From Onchocerca lupi (lineage: Eukaryota; Nematoda; Chromadorea; Rhabditida; Onchocercidae), in NCBI GenBank assembly GCA_028564675.1, contig JAOVVO010000347.1:1-64000 (forward strand): 64,000 bases of DNA, written 5' to 3'. Under the pieces are notes generated by a model. The model was not told the origin of the DNA, searched no databases, and saw only the letters and a list, made by a program, of their open reading frames with translations. Every line of letters begins with the position of its first letter. Position 1 is the stretch's first letter. Positions 1-12,780 of this stretch are shown here, piece after piece. The translations under genes and the position numbers were made by a program.

Positions 1-149
1 CTATATAATACTCTGTCAACAATTATTTGCTGTATCAACGATAAACGTAAATTTTAATTGTCCACGCATTACCAATTCAACTCAAATTCGTAAGTTCTTG
101 TCTTTTCACTAACACGCTAACACTAACTTCAAAAAAAAATTTCACGACA
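1..149 (+). mobile_element. 3' part of a BEL/Pao-type LTR (family A), cut by window edge
   Basis: Bases 1-149 align with the last ~150 bases of the complete LTR at 48834-49567. Shared blocks include a run ending in AATAAACGTAAA, then GTCCACGCAT, CAATTCAACTCAAAT, CTAACTTC and the terminal TTCACGACA. Homology stops exactly after CACGACA at base 149, the terminus shown by target duplications in the two complete copies. The next five bases, ATTCT, would be the target duplication, but the left copy lies outside the window. What follows does not resemble a primer-binding site, so this is probably a solo LTR or a 3' LTR. Confidence 0.75.
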
Positions 150-3100
150 ATTCTAATGGCACTAAAGAGTATAATCGGATATGAAGTAAAATTATGGGTC
201 TCCAACAAAACAAGTGATATCAAAGTCGTTATCCCACAGCAACAACAGAATTCGAAACAACAATAATAGCAAAATTTGAAGCAACAACATTTGAAAAAAA
301 AAGTCAATTAAACAACAAGAAAAATATAAGTGCGATGAATTACGAAAATCTGAACATTTCTGTTTATTGAAATCTTTGGTTTCATTTCATTTTATTTAGC
401 TGCATTCCAAGGTAATATCCGCCATAATATTTATTTTTGGATGCATCTTTTCAATGGTTTAAATCTCCATTCTTTATATAATCTTTTAACAAAATCTTGA
501 AGCACTGTTTTCTTATGACAATGTTAATAGTTTTTTGTAGACTGCGTTTATTCATAAACTTTTCAGATATATGAAGTTATTTGGTTGGATCAATCATTTT
601 TAAATTTAAGTGTTTCTTTTTTATCAAGTTGCTTAATGTAACAAGCGTGATGACACATATTTTTATAGCATAACGAGAATAATTTATTTGCGAAATTTAC
701 TGCATAATGCAAATGTATTTTCTTATTAAAATTCCCACAATTTTATGTCACAAAGTTGTAAGCATTCAACGAGAAATTTTTTTATTCATTTTATCGTTTT
801 TCTGTCTTCCATTCCTCTGCCTTTGGCAAGACAAAGAAAAATAATATTTAAGAGAATATTTTTAATGTTCCCTTAAATATCATTTTTCTTTGTCTTGCCA
901 ATTTTTCAATTTTTCTCCTGGATTATTTGACTATTGTTTGATTATAGTATTTCAAGATGATTTTTTTGTATTATTTTCCAGATTTTGAGCTTATTTTAAG
1001 CCTCTCAAATTGTAAACTCCATCTCCAGAAATATTCGACCTATATTTTGTATTTTTAGTCACCACAATTTTCGTTGTTTGATTATTATTTTTGTTGAAAT
1101 CTCCCTTCAAAAATTTTCCCCAATTTCCTATGTATGATTAAAATTTTATTTCGTAACTTAAGTTCCAAATGCCAACACTTGTTATTATATGGCTTTCATA
1201 GATTTTAAAAAATAAAGTGATTGATTAAGGTCATCATTTATTTGAACTCCCTGCAAAAATTATTTCTAATGAGAAATCATGTAAGTTCCATTACTGAATT
1301 GCCTGGACAAACATTTTAAAGAATAACTGAAAATTTGGTCACAAATCACGATTTATGAAAATAATCTACGAAAGAAGATTTTTCGGTGGTACTTGAGAAT
1401 TCAATGGAAAAAGAATGTAAGCATCAATGTGACAAGACCTTAATTAGAAACTTTCTTAGAAAACACTTTGCGACCGCTTGTACTTGATATATTCACCAAT
1501 GAATGAAAAGTGATAAAACTGAGTGAACTGCATTCCTCATCTTACCATTTTAATTCCTTCACATTCACATTTTTCTGGACTAAGACAAACATAAATCTTA
1601 AAGCTTTCTTGAACAATTTCGTTCTAAATTATTAATACCGAAATGTATTCTTAATCGTTCTTCTGTAGCAAATTTTATGCGAACTATATTTCAGACTTGA
1701 AAAACTTGCACATTGGAAAGAAAGCTGCATAACCAAGGCACAGCGAGTTTAGTTTTGACTTTCCTGGATTTGATCTGGCATGCGATTCAAAATTAATTCA
1801 CTTTTAACTGATTCGTGGCACTGAATTTCAAGAAACGTGCATTCGCGTGTAAATCTTTGTTTTAATATTTATCACTAATTGATTACGATCATGATTTTTT
1901 TCTTCGAGGAACATTTTTCATCCTAATTATTAGTGGCGAGTGAAATGATTGAAATTAATCTGAAATGAGCAGTAGTGGGTGACGATGACAATCAAGATGA
2001 TTTGACCGGGAACTCGACCGTTGATGATTCATTCATTTTGATGACCCAGCCATTGTCACCCCACCCCCCTTTTCTGCCCATTTTTGTGCACCTTCACAGT
2101 GATAGAGATTGTCTAAATTACAAGAACTGTCAGGTGAAAAGGAATTGAGTGGAGTTGAATAGAACTGAATCCACTAACCAACAAGATGTCGCATCAATTC
2201 GGACATTCCGTTTTCGCTCCACTCCGATATCAAACACCATTGTGAAATCAACTGATTGCGACAGTTCGATTTGTGATCGAATCACCATTTTCCTTATCAT
2301 TTCATGATTCACCGTCTAACCTGTTGCAAATCCTTCTTCTATCTTCTCTATTACCATCATTATTCTCCGTCTTCGTTCCAGTGACGAAGATCATATTTAT
2401 AATATTTGCTGGGCAATCCATCTTCGTAATCATCCGTATGATTTACCTATATTGCTATTTTGGTCCTTCATTTCTACTAATTTTTGCCAGAAGCAAAGGT
2501 TTTTTTCATGCTTAGGAATTTTACAATGTTCACTTCTATGTATGACTTTTGCTTCTTTAAGTCGATTAGTCTCATTATTCCGAAATTTAACGGTAAAAAA
2601 AAAGATGATAATTGAGAAAACTCTCGAAAACTTTATAATATTGTCAAAAAAGATAGACCTACCTATTTAAAAGGGAAGTTGATTTTCAATTTGAAATTCC
2701 AAATGGTGCTTTGAGTCCATTACTGATATCATGCTAATTGCACTTTACAATTTCAAACAGTAAGTATGGTCAATTACTGATTTTTTCGCTGTCAATCTTT
2801 TAGTCCTAATTTTTATTCTAGCTTTGATGATTATTTCTTGGCTATAATTTTTTTTAGTTCATCAATAAGGTTTATTTGAGGGGTTGAATGCCTTAAATAT
2901 TTTCAGACAAATAGTCAAGGTTATGTAAACGTTCAGAAAATACTGCATATTCAATTGATCTTTTTTTAAAAAAAGTTAAATACATTTTGTCATCTGACTT
3001 GCAGTACAAGCACGTTTTTAGCCATTCTTTTCATATTTGTCCAACATTTAATGGAAAATTTACTAAAGAAAGCTTTGTATCGGAAATCTAAAAAAATGAG

Positions 3101-5041
3101 AGCTCTTTCAACGCAGTCGGCGACATAATGAATCCGCCGATTTGCAGTTGGTTGAAGAAGTTATTTGGGTTGTTGTTCAATTTTCCTGTCCCAATCTCTT
3201 TACTGTTTACATATCTTGCTGTCCTTTTTACATCTGTCCATCATTTTGCTTCTTACTGTCCTATTAATCTAAAGCTTCAAAAACTTGTCCATGATAACGT
3301 TTTCGTTGATGGTTTCCTGAAAATAACATGATTTATCACTTTCCATCAAGAATTTTCTTTCAGATTCATTTAATTTTGATCGTTTCTACAATTTCCCTTT
3401 CCACGATTACTTGATGGACAAATATAGTTGAGAGGTTTTTGAGTTGAAGATAATTAGCTTTCAAAGAACAGTAATGCATAAATTTCTGTTTTAGCAAATG
3501 AAATGAATGCCAAGTTGTTGTATTGACTCATTAGGACTGTCAAATGATTCATAGTAATATTCTATTGTTTGATGTAATGAATTGAAAACCATTCAAGCAA
3601 GTGATATCAATTATAGCAGTATATAAGGAAAGGTTTTGACTGTTTTGTATGATTTAATTTTTTATAAAACCAAGAGTAAATTCTGAAGAGAATACCAGTA
3701 TTATACAGTTTGCTACCAACAATAGAACCATTTTTCTACACAGGATTAACACAGATCAACAACATATTTAGTATGAGTTAAATTTTCTTACGATGATCAA
3801 TACAACTACTTCATGTCATTGATTTCATTTGCTAAAATATATTGTAATAAATATTATATATCTTGTCAACTGTACTTGCCATCTGGCTTTTTTGAAGAAG
3901 AAATGTTATTAAAATAGTTGGAATTTGGAATAATAGCAAACATTGGAAAATTAACTTTTTTCTATTACAAAAATCGAAGTTACAATACATATACATTGCA
4001 GATTACCAGCTCTTAGAAATGTGTAAAGTGGTAGAAGAAAATGAAGTTTATTGACTCTGTCAAAATCTCTTTTCCTTTTCCTCTTCATCGCAAACCTGTG
4101 TTTTCTAGGCTATAAATGTGATTTCATTTTTGCCTCAAAAATAAGTAAGAATAAACCGATATAGCTTAGTCCTTCAAATCTGCCACCGTAATTTGATCCC
4201 TTTGCTTCTTATTGATATTTTAGCCTTCAATGATACATTTTATTCATTATCAAAGCATGATTTTTTCTACTATATCAAGTGTTTTGGAAAAAATGCCTTA
4301 TGTTCCATGGCTAAATTACACTATTAAATGGTAATTATATCTGGTAGGCTCTTCGCCATAATCGTATTCATCTTGATTCGCCCGTCGGTGTGATCATATA
4401 TTTATAAAATCATACATCAAATAACTTGATCAGACCCATCCTACGCTTGGGTAATATAACAGTGAACTAAATCTCATCCACCCATAATCGTCAAACTTTA
4501 CCTATCTGTCGTGAATTGTCATTCAATGGCCGCGTTAAAATAGTGAAGTTTGATATTGAAGAGTGTCACTGCATGAAGATGTGCGGGTTATCCAGGAGAA
4601 TACTTTAAGGTAGCTGGGGCGTTTGTGGTTCATTGTGTTGCTGTTGATGTCGTTCTAACTAATATTGGTAGTTCACATGAAGAAACTGAAAAGACGCATC
4701 AATGCTGTATTGCGCGGAAGCGACATATCTTTAACTTCACCAGTCAGGTACTTATTTACTTATTGATACGTTCGAATTTCGAGAATAGTCTTTCTGGAAT
4801 TCATAAAGTTCAGATTGATGCATTTCATAAAAATGGTTTTGTTATACCTCTGCTTTACATATAGAGATATATTTCTTATCGTGATTATTAAAATTGAAGT
4901 CTATCCAATCGAAAGGTCATTTTGATTCTGTGGAAAAAAGAAGCCTGAAATTAGGGGCTTCTTTGGAAATGAGAATTCCTTATATTATAGAAAAGTCTAA
5001 TTGATGTCGTTGCTGATTTGAAGCATATTTATAAGTTCCAG
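150..5041. other. Gene-free AT-rich stretch upstream of the CDK gene
   Basis: I see no conserved coding sequence. The open frames here (for example 3128-3331, a hydrophobic 67-codon frame, and 4625-4864) have no recognisable family and no flanking splice pattern. The one strong structure is the inverted repeat at 823-901, listed separately. The promoter of the downstream kinase gene should lie in the right-hand part, but no core promoter motif can be fixed by eye. Confidence 0.6.
823..901. repeat. 30-bp near-perfect inverted repeat (hairpin)
   Basis: Arm 1 (823-852) begins TTGGCAAGACAAAGAAAAAT. Arm 2 (872-901) is its reverse complement, ending ATTTTTCTTTGTCTTGCCAA, with a single mismatch in 30 positions (A opposite C, which becomes a G:U pair if the minus strand is transcribed). 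The loop is 19 nt (853-871). It could be a pre-miRNA or small-RNA hairpin, or the two ends of a tiny palindromic MITE. The sequence alone does not decide. Confidence 0.85.
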
Positions 5042-5063
5042 AAATTGGCGCTTATCGGACTCT

Positions 5064-8000
5064 ATGAGCGAACTGGCAGAACGTTTAGCGGCAGACGGAG
5101 TAATTATTGAAGAATGCGATATCCCTCCGGGAATCATACCCAAAGTTCCATTTTCTGCTTTTTATTTGAAGCACAATCATCTTCCTGTACCAGTGTCACG
5201 AAATTTTCGCACAGATTATTCGACGAATCTGAAAGAATATTCGCCAACCCAACATCAATATTCTTTGTTTCCCAGACAATCTTGTGAGTATGAATCGAAG
5301 TGCAATTTGATTTTCCAACCTTTGACGATGGAATTTTATTTAGCTTTTAGAATTTCCCGAAATGAAATTTCAAGAACTCTTACCCCATTGGTATGTTTAT
5401 GATTCAATTCCAAACATGGAAAATGTTTGGAAAATGTTAGGCATGCTATAGCCGAACATTTACCCATTTGAAGGATACGTTATGTAGATCAAGTTCTTTT
5501 AGTACTATCGTTACAGAAATGATTTTATGGTATGATTTTCCACGGCTAGATAGGATTTTTTTCCTTGTTAGATTTTCGGCTACTGAGAATATTCCGGCCA
5601 TTTACTAGACTAAACAGGATAATTTAATCGTTAGTATTGAGAACATCTGACAAGAGGCTCATTTACATCAAATAATTAATTATATAAAAACGCGCTGAAA
5701 GGAACTGTAGGATATTTTTAACTAGAAACTTTCACGTTATTCGTCGAACAGTATTTTATATTTTTAAGTTTTAATTGACATCAGTCAGTCTTTAATTTAC
5801 ATTTATTCAGTGGTGCTCAGTTCTGTGCGTATAAATGCTTAGCACTTTTTTCTTTTCTTTTCCATTCTTTTTCACGCCAAATTTTCCCTTTTTGGAAATG
5901 TAAATTCTACTTCTGGATAGCGTTTCATTCGCGGATCAATTTCGGAAATTTGCCGTCCAGTTTTGATGCGGTGCGGAGTATAATTATAATTTAAGAATTG
6001 ATTCTGAATAGCAGAATGCGGTTTTGACCTGAGTTAGTAATGTGAACTTGAGAAAATAATTTAAATAGCCTACTGTCCAGAATTATTTCTTTATTTCTCA
6101 AAGATCGTGTATCGATTATTTCTGAAGTAAGCAGTTTGTTGACACACGAATTCACAGACTACTATAAGAAATTTTTCTACTGGTAGAACAAGATCTATAA
6201 TTTGTCAAAACTTTTTTGTATTCTCAAAGATGCATTATACAAGGTACGTCCTCCACTTTTTTCCTTACCAGTCAGTCTTTTTATTAATGAATAACCAGGA
6301 GATTAAATGCTTGTGGGAGTCTCTAAAAGTTTTTGAAATTTTTAAATCTAAGGGAATAGTATTTTGATACTGGACCATTGCATTAGTTTTTCTTAACCAA
6401 TGCTAATTTTGGGTGATTGCTAAAGTGATTCATAATATGTCCATAATTAGTAGTATGTGACGATTGACGTACAACAATACAATCTAAATCATTTTCTCAA
6501 AGACTTAATGTTCGTAGAAAGTTGCACTTTTCTAATATGAGATCTTATTTCACAATTTAATATACGACAACGCACATCTTTTTTCCTTTTAATTTTTGCA
6601 TCTATACTGATCGCTGATAATGATAGTGATCATACTTATTGAAAAGTGAAAAAAGTGAAATCTCTATAAGTCATATATATATATATTTATAACACATGCA
6701 TGGGAATATTAGTTTAATATTTGCTTCAGAAGCTTTTCAGCAGAGTAGAAGTACCAGAGGATAGGACCGAGTGGAGGAAATATGGGGAAAAGAAGGAGGG
6801 TGCGGATGAATCAAGAAGATTTGAGGAGTCGTTAAATGAGAAAGCACTGTCGTGATGAGCATCGAATTTCGAAAACGAGGAACTCATGAAATCCATACCT
6901 ATTTCATTGTCATTGATCTTTTATCCTTTTACCGAATTTTTTATTTCATCTGCATGATATACTAGTAAATTTCGGCAGGATTTCTAATGAGCAAAAGGGA
7001 AAGTAACAATGTTTCAGCAATGAAAGTGAAAGTGTGTTTAGGCAGTTGCATCTGAAAAAAGAGGCCTTTGCTGGAGCCAGCTTGGACGAATTGATCGGGT
7101 TAGAGATAGTAGTAAACTCCAAAATGCGACAGACTGATGTCGTTCACACTGTCGTCCGCATGTCATGCTAAGAAATATTGTAAAGTCGGCTCGAGATATC
7201 TGGGAGAGACGGAGAACGCTTGATTAGCTTCTCTTTGTCACACTCTTCGCATTGTGTATGTTGTATATGTGCATATCACTTGATCCTAACTCCAATCTCA
7301 TTTGCATCCATTCTCAACTTTCTGATTTATTAGTAATGGCGTCTGAATTATCCAAATCTTCCACATTCCACAATTTTTGTGATGAGACCAACTTACTTTT
7401 ACCGCTTCCATCTCAAGCACCAGCTCCAAATACTTTTGCATCGTGGATTCAGTTTTTTCTGTTACGTAATCGACATTCAACCATAGGACGGCAAATTGTT
7501 TTAAGGCCATCCATTTCGCTATGTGGGTGTTTTTATCATGTTGACTTAATTATTATATTTTTATATAAGAATACTGCTTCTAGACGAAGACTTAGTATTG
7601 ATATTTTTAATTGAAATTATTTTCCATTGAAATGATTGGCTTACGCTGCTTTAGATAAAATGACATTTGCCATTAAATGGTTCTGCAAAGGTCAAGTATG
7701 TCCATCGAAGGGTTTGACTAAAAAGAAAAAGTGACATATCGAAGATGTATTTGTGTTAAGTACAGAAAAGTTTGTCATGGAGATAACCGAAAATCTCAAA
7801 GGATGTCATTTGCTCAATATATGTTAAGTTTTTAAATTATGAGGAATTATGGATTTCATCATGTTAAAAATCCATTGAGTGCGCTCTCTGTCCCTCTTAA
7901 TTATATTTTTCCAGCTGTTGTTGATGAAACGAAAGTGCTTGGCTCTGATGGTGAGAGCATTGAGGTTTCGCCTTGTAGTAGCGATCAATGTGCAAATCAA

Positions 8001-10860
8001 TCTGATCGTCATGTTATCAACGTCAAAATGCGTCAAAAGCCAACGCGTCGTTGGAACGAGGTATTTAGATTTAAAGATGAAATTATTGTTTTGCTGCTAC
8101 TTGCAGTGACCCGAAGCTGATTGGCTGTTTGTGAATATTTGTACGCAAAGTAGGAACGACTTGCAACAAATTTAGTAAAGGATAACGCATTAAGCAACTT
8201 ATATTAAAACAAATGGTGGATAGCAAGTGGGTATAAAGCAATAAAAGAAAAGCGATAAGTGGTGATAGATATTACGAGCGGACAAAAAAAAAAGAGAAAG
8301 AGAGAATAAAAATGGCGAAATCAAAACCGGAAGATGAAATACTGACCAGCGGCTTGCTGCAGAACGTGTATGGAAATAGTGAGACTACATCTACATTTTT
8401 TCTTTTGTTTCTAGGTGAAAAAAAAGTGAACCGACATTGGAGGGTTTGGGGAAGAAGGGGCAGGGAATAGGGAGATTGTCCTTCTCTACTCAAATTCTTA
8501 CCTTTATTAAGAATATACATGGATCCAGTTTGCAATCACATGGAGATACTATTTCGCCTTATGAAGGTGGTTTTTATTGACAGTGTGGAGACTATGATAT
8601 TGTCTCTCGCTCCACAACAAATATTGCTGATAGTTGTAACTCTTTTTTCTTTCTTTTGAAGTAGCTCCGGAAGTGATAAAAATGTGTTCATTTCGTTTTT
8701 TTTTTTTTTTTGTGCATTTATTGAAATCAGTGTTGTCCTCGGCAACCCTAGTTCACAAAAGATTTTATTACAGCAGGACATTCAGAAACGTTTGTCGCTT
8801 CCTGCTGATCTAAGGCTTCCGTTAAGTGTGATCGAGAAACTAAACCGCACACCAACATTAGATCAACCCTTAACAAGGAAAAATCGTCGTGCATCTCTGG
8901 TACTGATTTTTCATAACTTTTTTTCATTTTGAGATTCTTATTATTTTTATTGATCTCTTCTCAATATAATTATCTGGTTTGCCGATTTTTCCTATTTCGA
9001 GTTCATTTTTTGATGTTGTTTTAGAGCGAAATTGGTTTTGGCAAACTTGAAACATATGAAAAACTGGAGAAGCTGGGAGAAGGGACGTATGCTACGGTAT
9101 ATAAAGGACGATCGAGATTGACAGAAAAATTCGTTGCTCTCAAGGTACATTATTGACTAATTAGTTTTAATTAGTTCGGTTTCCATTTTTCAATCTAGGT
9201 GGAAACAAAAATCTCCGAATTTTCTTTTATTTCTCAGCAGAAGATTTCGTAGTTGTCAGGAAGCTCTTGCAGGAAATACGCTTAGAACTGGAAGAAGGAG
9301 CACCTTGTACAGCGATTAGGGAAGTTTCTATACTGAGGGATTTACGCCATGCGAATATCGTCACATTGCATGATATAATTCACACGGAAAGAATACTCAC
9401 TCTTGTCTTCGAATACGTTGATCGTGATTTAAAGCAGTATCTTGATGAGTGCCAGGATGTCATATCAATGAGGAATGTTCGGGTATATTCTTGTTTTTGC
9501 TATAGGGATTTTTATTTATTTCAAGAAAATCTGTTAATTGAGCAACACATTATAGACAGAATTAGTTAATATTTTCAGTATAATATTTTTCTGATTATTT
9601 CAATTTTCAGTTATTCCTGGTGCAATTATTGAGAGGACTGAATTATTGTCATCAACGACGAGTTTTACATCGTGATTTGAAGCCGCAGAATTTACTTATT
9701 AACGAAAAAGGTGAACTCAAACTTGCTGATTTTGGTTTAGCACGAGCAAAATCTATACCTACGAAAACGTATTCAAATGAGGTATTTTTTTTTTTTAAAT
9801 TGTTGAAAATATGCAAAAAAGAAAGAAAACCTGACATGCATCGAAAATTTCAATCGTCAGTGGACTCCTTTGATTATCAGATGTTATTTGCATGATAGAA
9901 GCGGTTATTCCGGTTTCCCTGTTCTGAATAGTTTTCTCCCATTCAGAACATTGTCTTTTACATACAAACACCTAATTACGAGATAGTAATCTGTTTGACC
10001 TTCAGATGTCGTTTATTTTGATTCAGCATGAAATTGTATATCTTGAATCTCGTGAAAGACTACTTCAGGTTGTGACATTGTGGTATCGTCCACCTGACGT
10101 TTTGTTGGGTTCCACAGACTATTCAACGCATATCGATATGTGGGGTGTCGGGTGCATTCTTTTCGAAATGATTTCCGGTTTGTCCTTTTTTTATAATTTC
10201 ATATAGATTGAGATTTATCATATGGTAAAATCTAATAAATTTGACTGATATGTCGATATAAAATCTTTTTTTTGACAAGGAGTATCGGAGAATAAGTTAT
10301 TACAGGGCATGCGTTGTTTCCGGGGTCTGCCGTTGAAGAGCAGCTTCTTTTGATATTCCATATGCTCGGTACTCCATCATCATCTAGTCACCCACAAATG
10401 TGTAATTCATCAACATTTCGCTTGTGTAGATTTCCTCATTATCGTCCTAATAGTCTGCAGAATGCATGTCCAAGAATTGATCAGCATGCAAATGATCTCT
10501 TGCATCGTTTACTCCAGGTATAGAATGCACTGTCAAAATGTAGTATGAAATAAAAGTTCTATTTCTTGAAGTAAGAATTACCAGTATTTTTGTCCTGATG
10601 CAATGAAAGATTTTTTTAGATTCTCTTTCAGTTTAATAGTAGTTTGGATTTTTCAGTACGAAGGTCGGAAACGGTTATCAGCTGCGGATGCATTACAGCA
10701 TTCATTCTTACAATGTTTACCAAGGGCAGTTTTTGAGCTCTCCGATTGCGAATCTGTTATGTCAGTTCCTGGAGTCCGATTGGTCAAGGATTCAGCAGCG
10801 TCAGATCGTACGAGTTGTCCGAATAATCGCTCAAATCGACGCCAGAGCTTATTTCTTTAA
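5064..10860 (+). CDS. pct-1: PCTAIRE-class cyclin-dependent kinase (CDK16/17/18 family)
   Basis: A serine/threonine kinase of the PCTAIRE subfamily, known in animals for roles in neurons, vesicle and axonal cargo traffic, with activation by cyclin Y-type partners. Exons: 5064-5283, 7915-8060, 8774-8899, 9025-9144, 9273-9482, 9611-9781, 10069-10177, 10306-10517, 10657-10860. All junction phases agree, giving 505 residues, close to human CDK16 (about 500). Visible motifs: RLSLPADLRLP and RRASLSEIGFGKLETY (subfamily signatures before the kinase), glycine loop GEGTYATV (182-189), catalytic Lys 204, EGAPCTAIRE with PCTAIRE at 215-221, HRDLKPQN (294-301), DFG (314-316), and WYRPPDVLLGS in the activation segment. 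An acceptor at 5041, 22 nt before the ATG, fits trans-splicing of a spliced leader. The N-terminal exon (73 codons, not conserved by eye) is separated by a 2.6-kb intron. It is assigned by matching phase, so an alternative first exon is possible. Kinase exons are near certain. Confidence 0.93.
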
Positions 10861-12780
10861 GAGTATTATGTGATCTTAATTTACACACTGTGATATATTT
10901 GCAACGCAGGATTTCTGTTTACATGCGAGGTTTTAATTGATTTAGAACTTAGGTGTTATGGATGTGTTGTATAATAACTAGATTAATGCTTTTGGCTTAA
11001 TATATTATTTGAAGACTGGAGAAATACAAGTCTGAAATGTAACCATGTTTATGGATAACTGCATCTTATATCAATTTCGTTTGTTTGTAATTTAGATAAT
11101 TTCAATAATTTTTCACTCATAATCCATAAATTACTTCATCTGCTCTTTGGAAGTCATCACTTAATCCTACCATTTGACGCAAGGTTTAAATTGTCAGAAA
11201 AAGACATTCCGTGGTTTGTTTTTTACCAACTTTGAATTGATGCTAGCAGCTTCCGGGTTTCTCTTTTGAATTTTTTCCCGCACCTTATTTTCTGTGGAAT
11301 TTGTATATTGTCATGTTAGACCGAACATATCTTGAAATCACTGTAATTTCTTTTAACTTATAGCCATATTTTATTACCACTGTTTCACTTCAAACACTTC
11401 CCTTTACATTTTGGTCACTTCATTCCTTTGAAAATAATCAGTGTTTTCCATTACGATTTCTTTTATATTTGCCTCATACTTGTTTGTTGTCATGTTTTGA
11501 GGAATCATTCGTTTTTCATTTGCAGTTTTATTTTTTAATGTGTCTTTATTTTGTATAAAGTGGTAAGTTAAAATCATAAAATCTCATCTTGATTAGTTGT
11601 TTCAATGGAATACTTGTTATTTCTCTACAAGTTGTTTAATAACTTTATTGGGAAAGTATTTCTTTAATCATTTATTGGGGAGAGGAGATACGCGACGATT
11701 GTAGATGTGATACGGCTGGTAGTCACGATCATGTAACTGTATCACTCATGTTATTGATATATTATGGGATGTACTGGCACTGTTATGTGATAGGTCAAAT
11801 ATTACCTTTTTCAGAATACATTAAACTGTAATGATCCGTATACAAGCAGTACCGCCATCTCCAGATGGAGGATCTTTTTCGTGGATTTACCATAATCCAT
11901 TTTACTGGTAATTTCTATTGAATTTCAATATTATATTTCTTACTGGCCATATAATTTTACTAATAGAACAATGGATTCAGATTACCGAGACTTCTGCATA
12001 TACAGTCAAGGCTTTTTGTGAATTACATATATCTCGATGGAAATATTCTTTGCAATGGTCTTTCCATTTGAATTAGTTTGAGATATTGAGGCTAACTTTT
12101 CACACTGGCTGACATATCTTGTATTAGAAATCTTATTTCAAAATTTTTACAGGAGTATGTGCAAAGGTCTAGTAGTCTTCGTCGGTGGTGTTTTTTTCGT
12201 GCGAGCTATCAGTGACGAATGGGATTCCCTATGAAATCGAATCTCATGGCGAAATTTTCCGTTCAGTGAATTTTCAGGGATTTCGCCTAATACAGTGTGG
12301 CCTCCCAGATTATTAGTTTTGAAAAATGAATTATAATTTTTATGTCATAATTTTAACAGTTAAAAATAAACAAGCTGCAATGCCAGATTGATGTAGGGAG
12401 CTTTCGACATATCCTTTCAACTTTATAAATTTTGTTCATAATCACATTTCACTGTTGATAACAGAATTTTTGTTAATTACTCTACATTTCACCGAATTGT
12501 CAACTGATTCCAGTTTCGAACAAATCGTTGTTTCAGTGATGGTTTAGCCAGAAGTATTTTTGCTGTAGCCTCGAACTTGGTCTGGTTTCGTGAAATATAG
12601 AGTTGTGCATCCTGACTCATTTGTTCCAATCTAAATAATACAAACGATATGAAAATCCTTGATGATTACCTGTTCACAATAATTTTCCCTCAAGTAAAAA
12701 ATAGCATCGGAAGATGTTAAACTCAAGCAGATACACTTCTTTTGCTATGAATAAGGCTCCTCTTCACATATTATTTCTCA
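10861..12780. other. Intergenic region between convergent genes
   Basis: It holds the 3' untranslated regions of the plus-strand kinase and the minus-strand phospholipase. It is AT-rich with no supported coding sequence. I see no repeat or RNA gene here. Confidence 0.6.

Noticed and set aside
3128..3331. 67-codon hydrophobic ORF starting with ATG
   Set aside because: No homology recognised, no splice or leader context, and such frames are common in T-rich DNA.
7252..7614. 120-codon ORF inside the long pct-1 intron, possible alternative first exon
   Set aside because: No phase-compatible donor toward 7915 was found and the sequence lacks conserved motifs.
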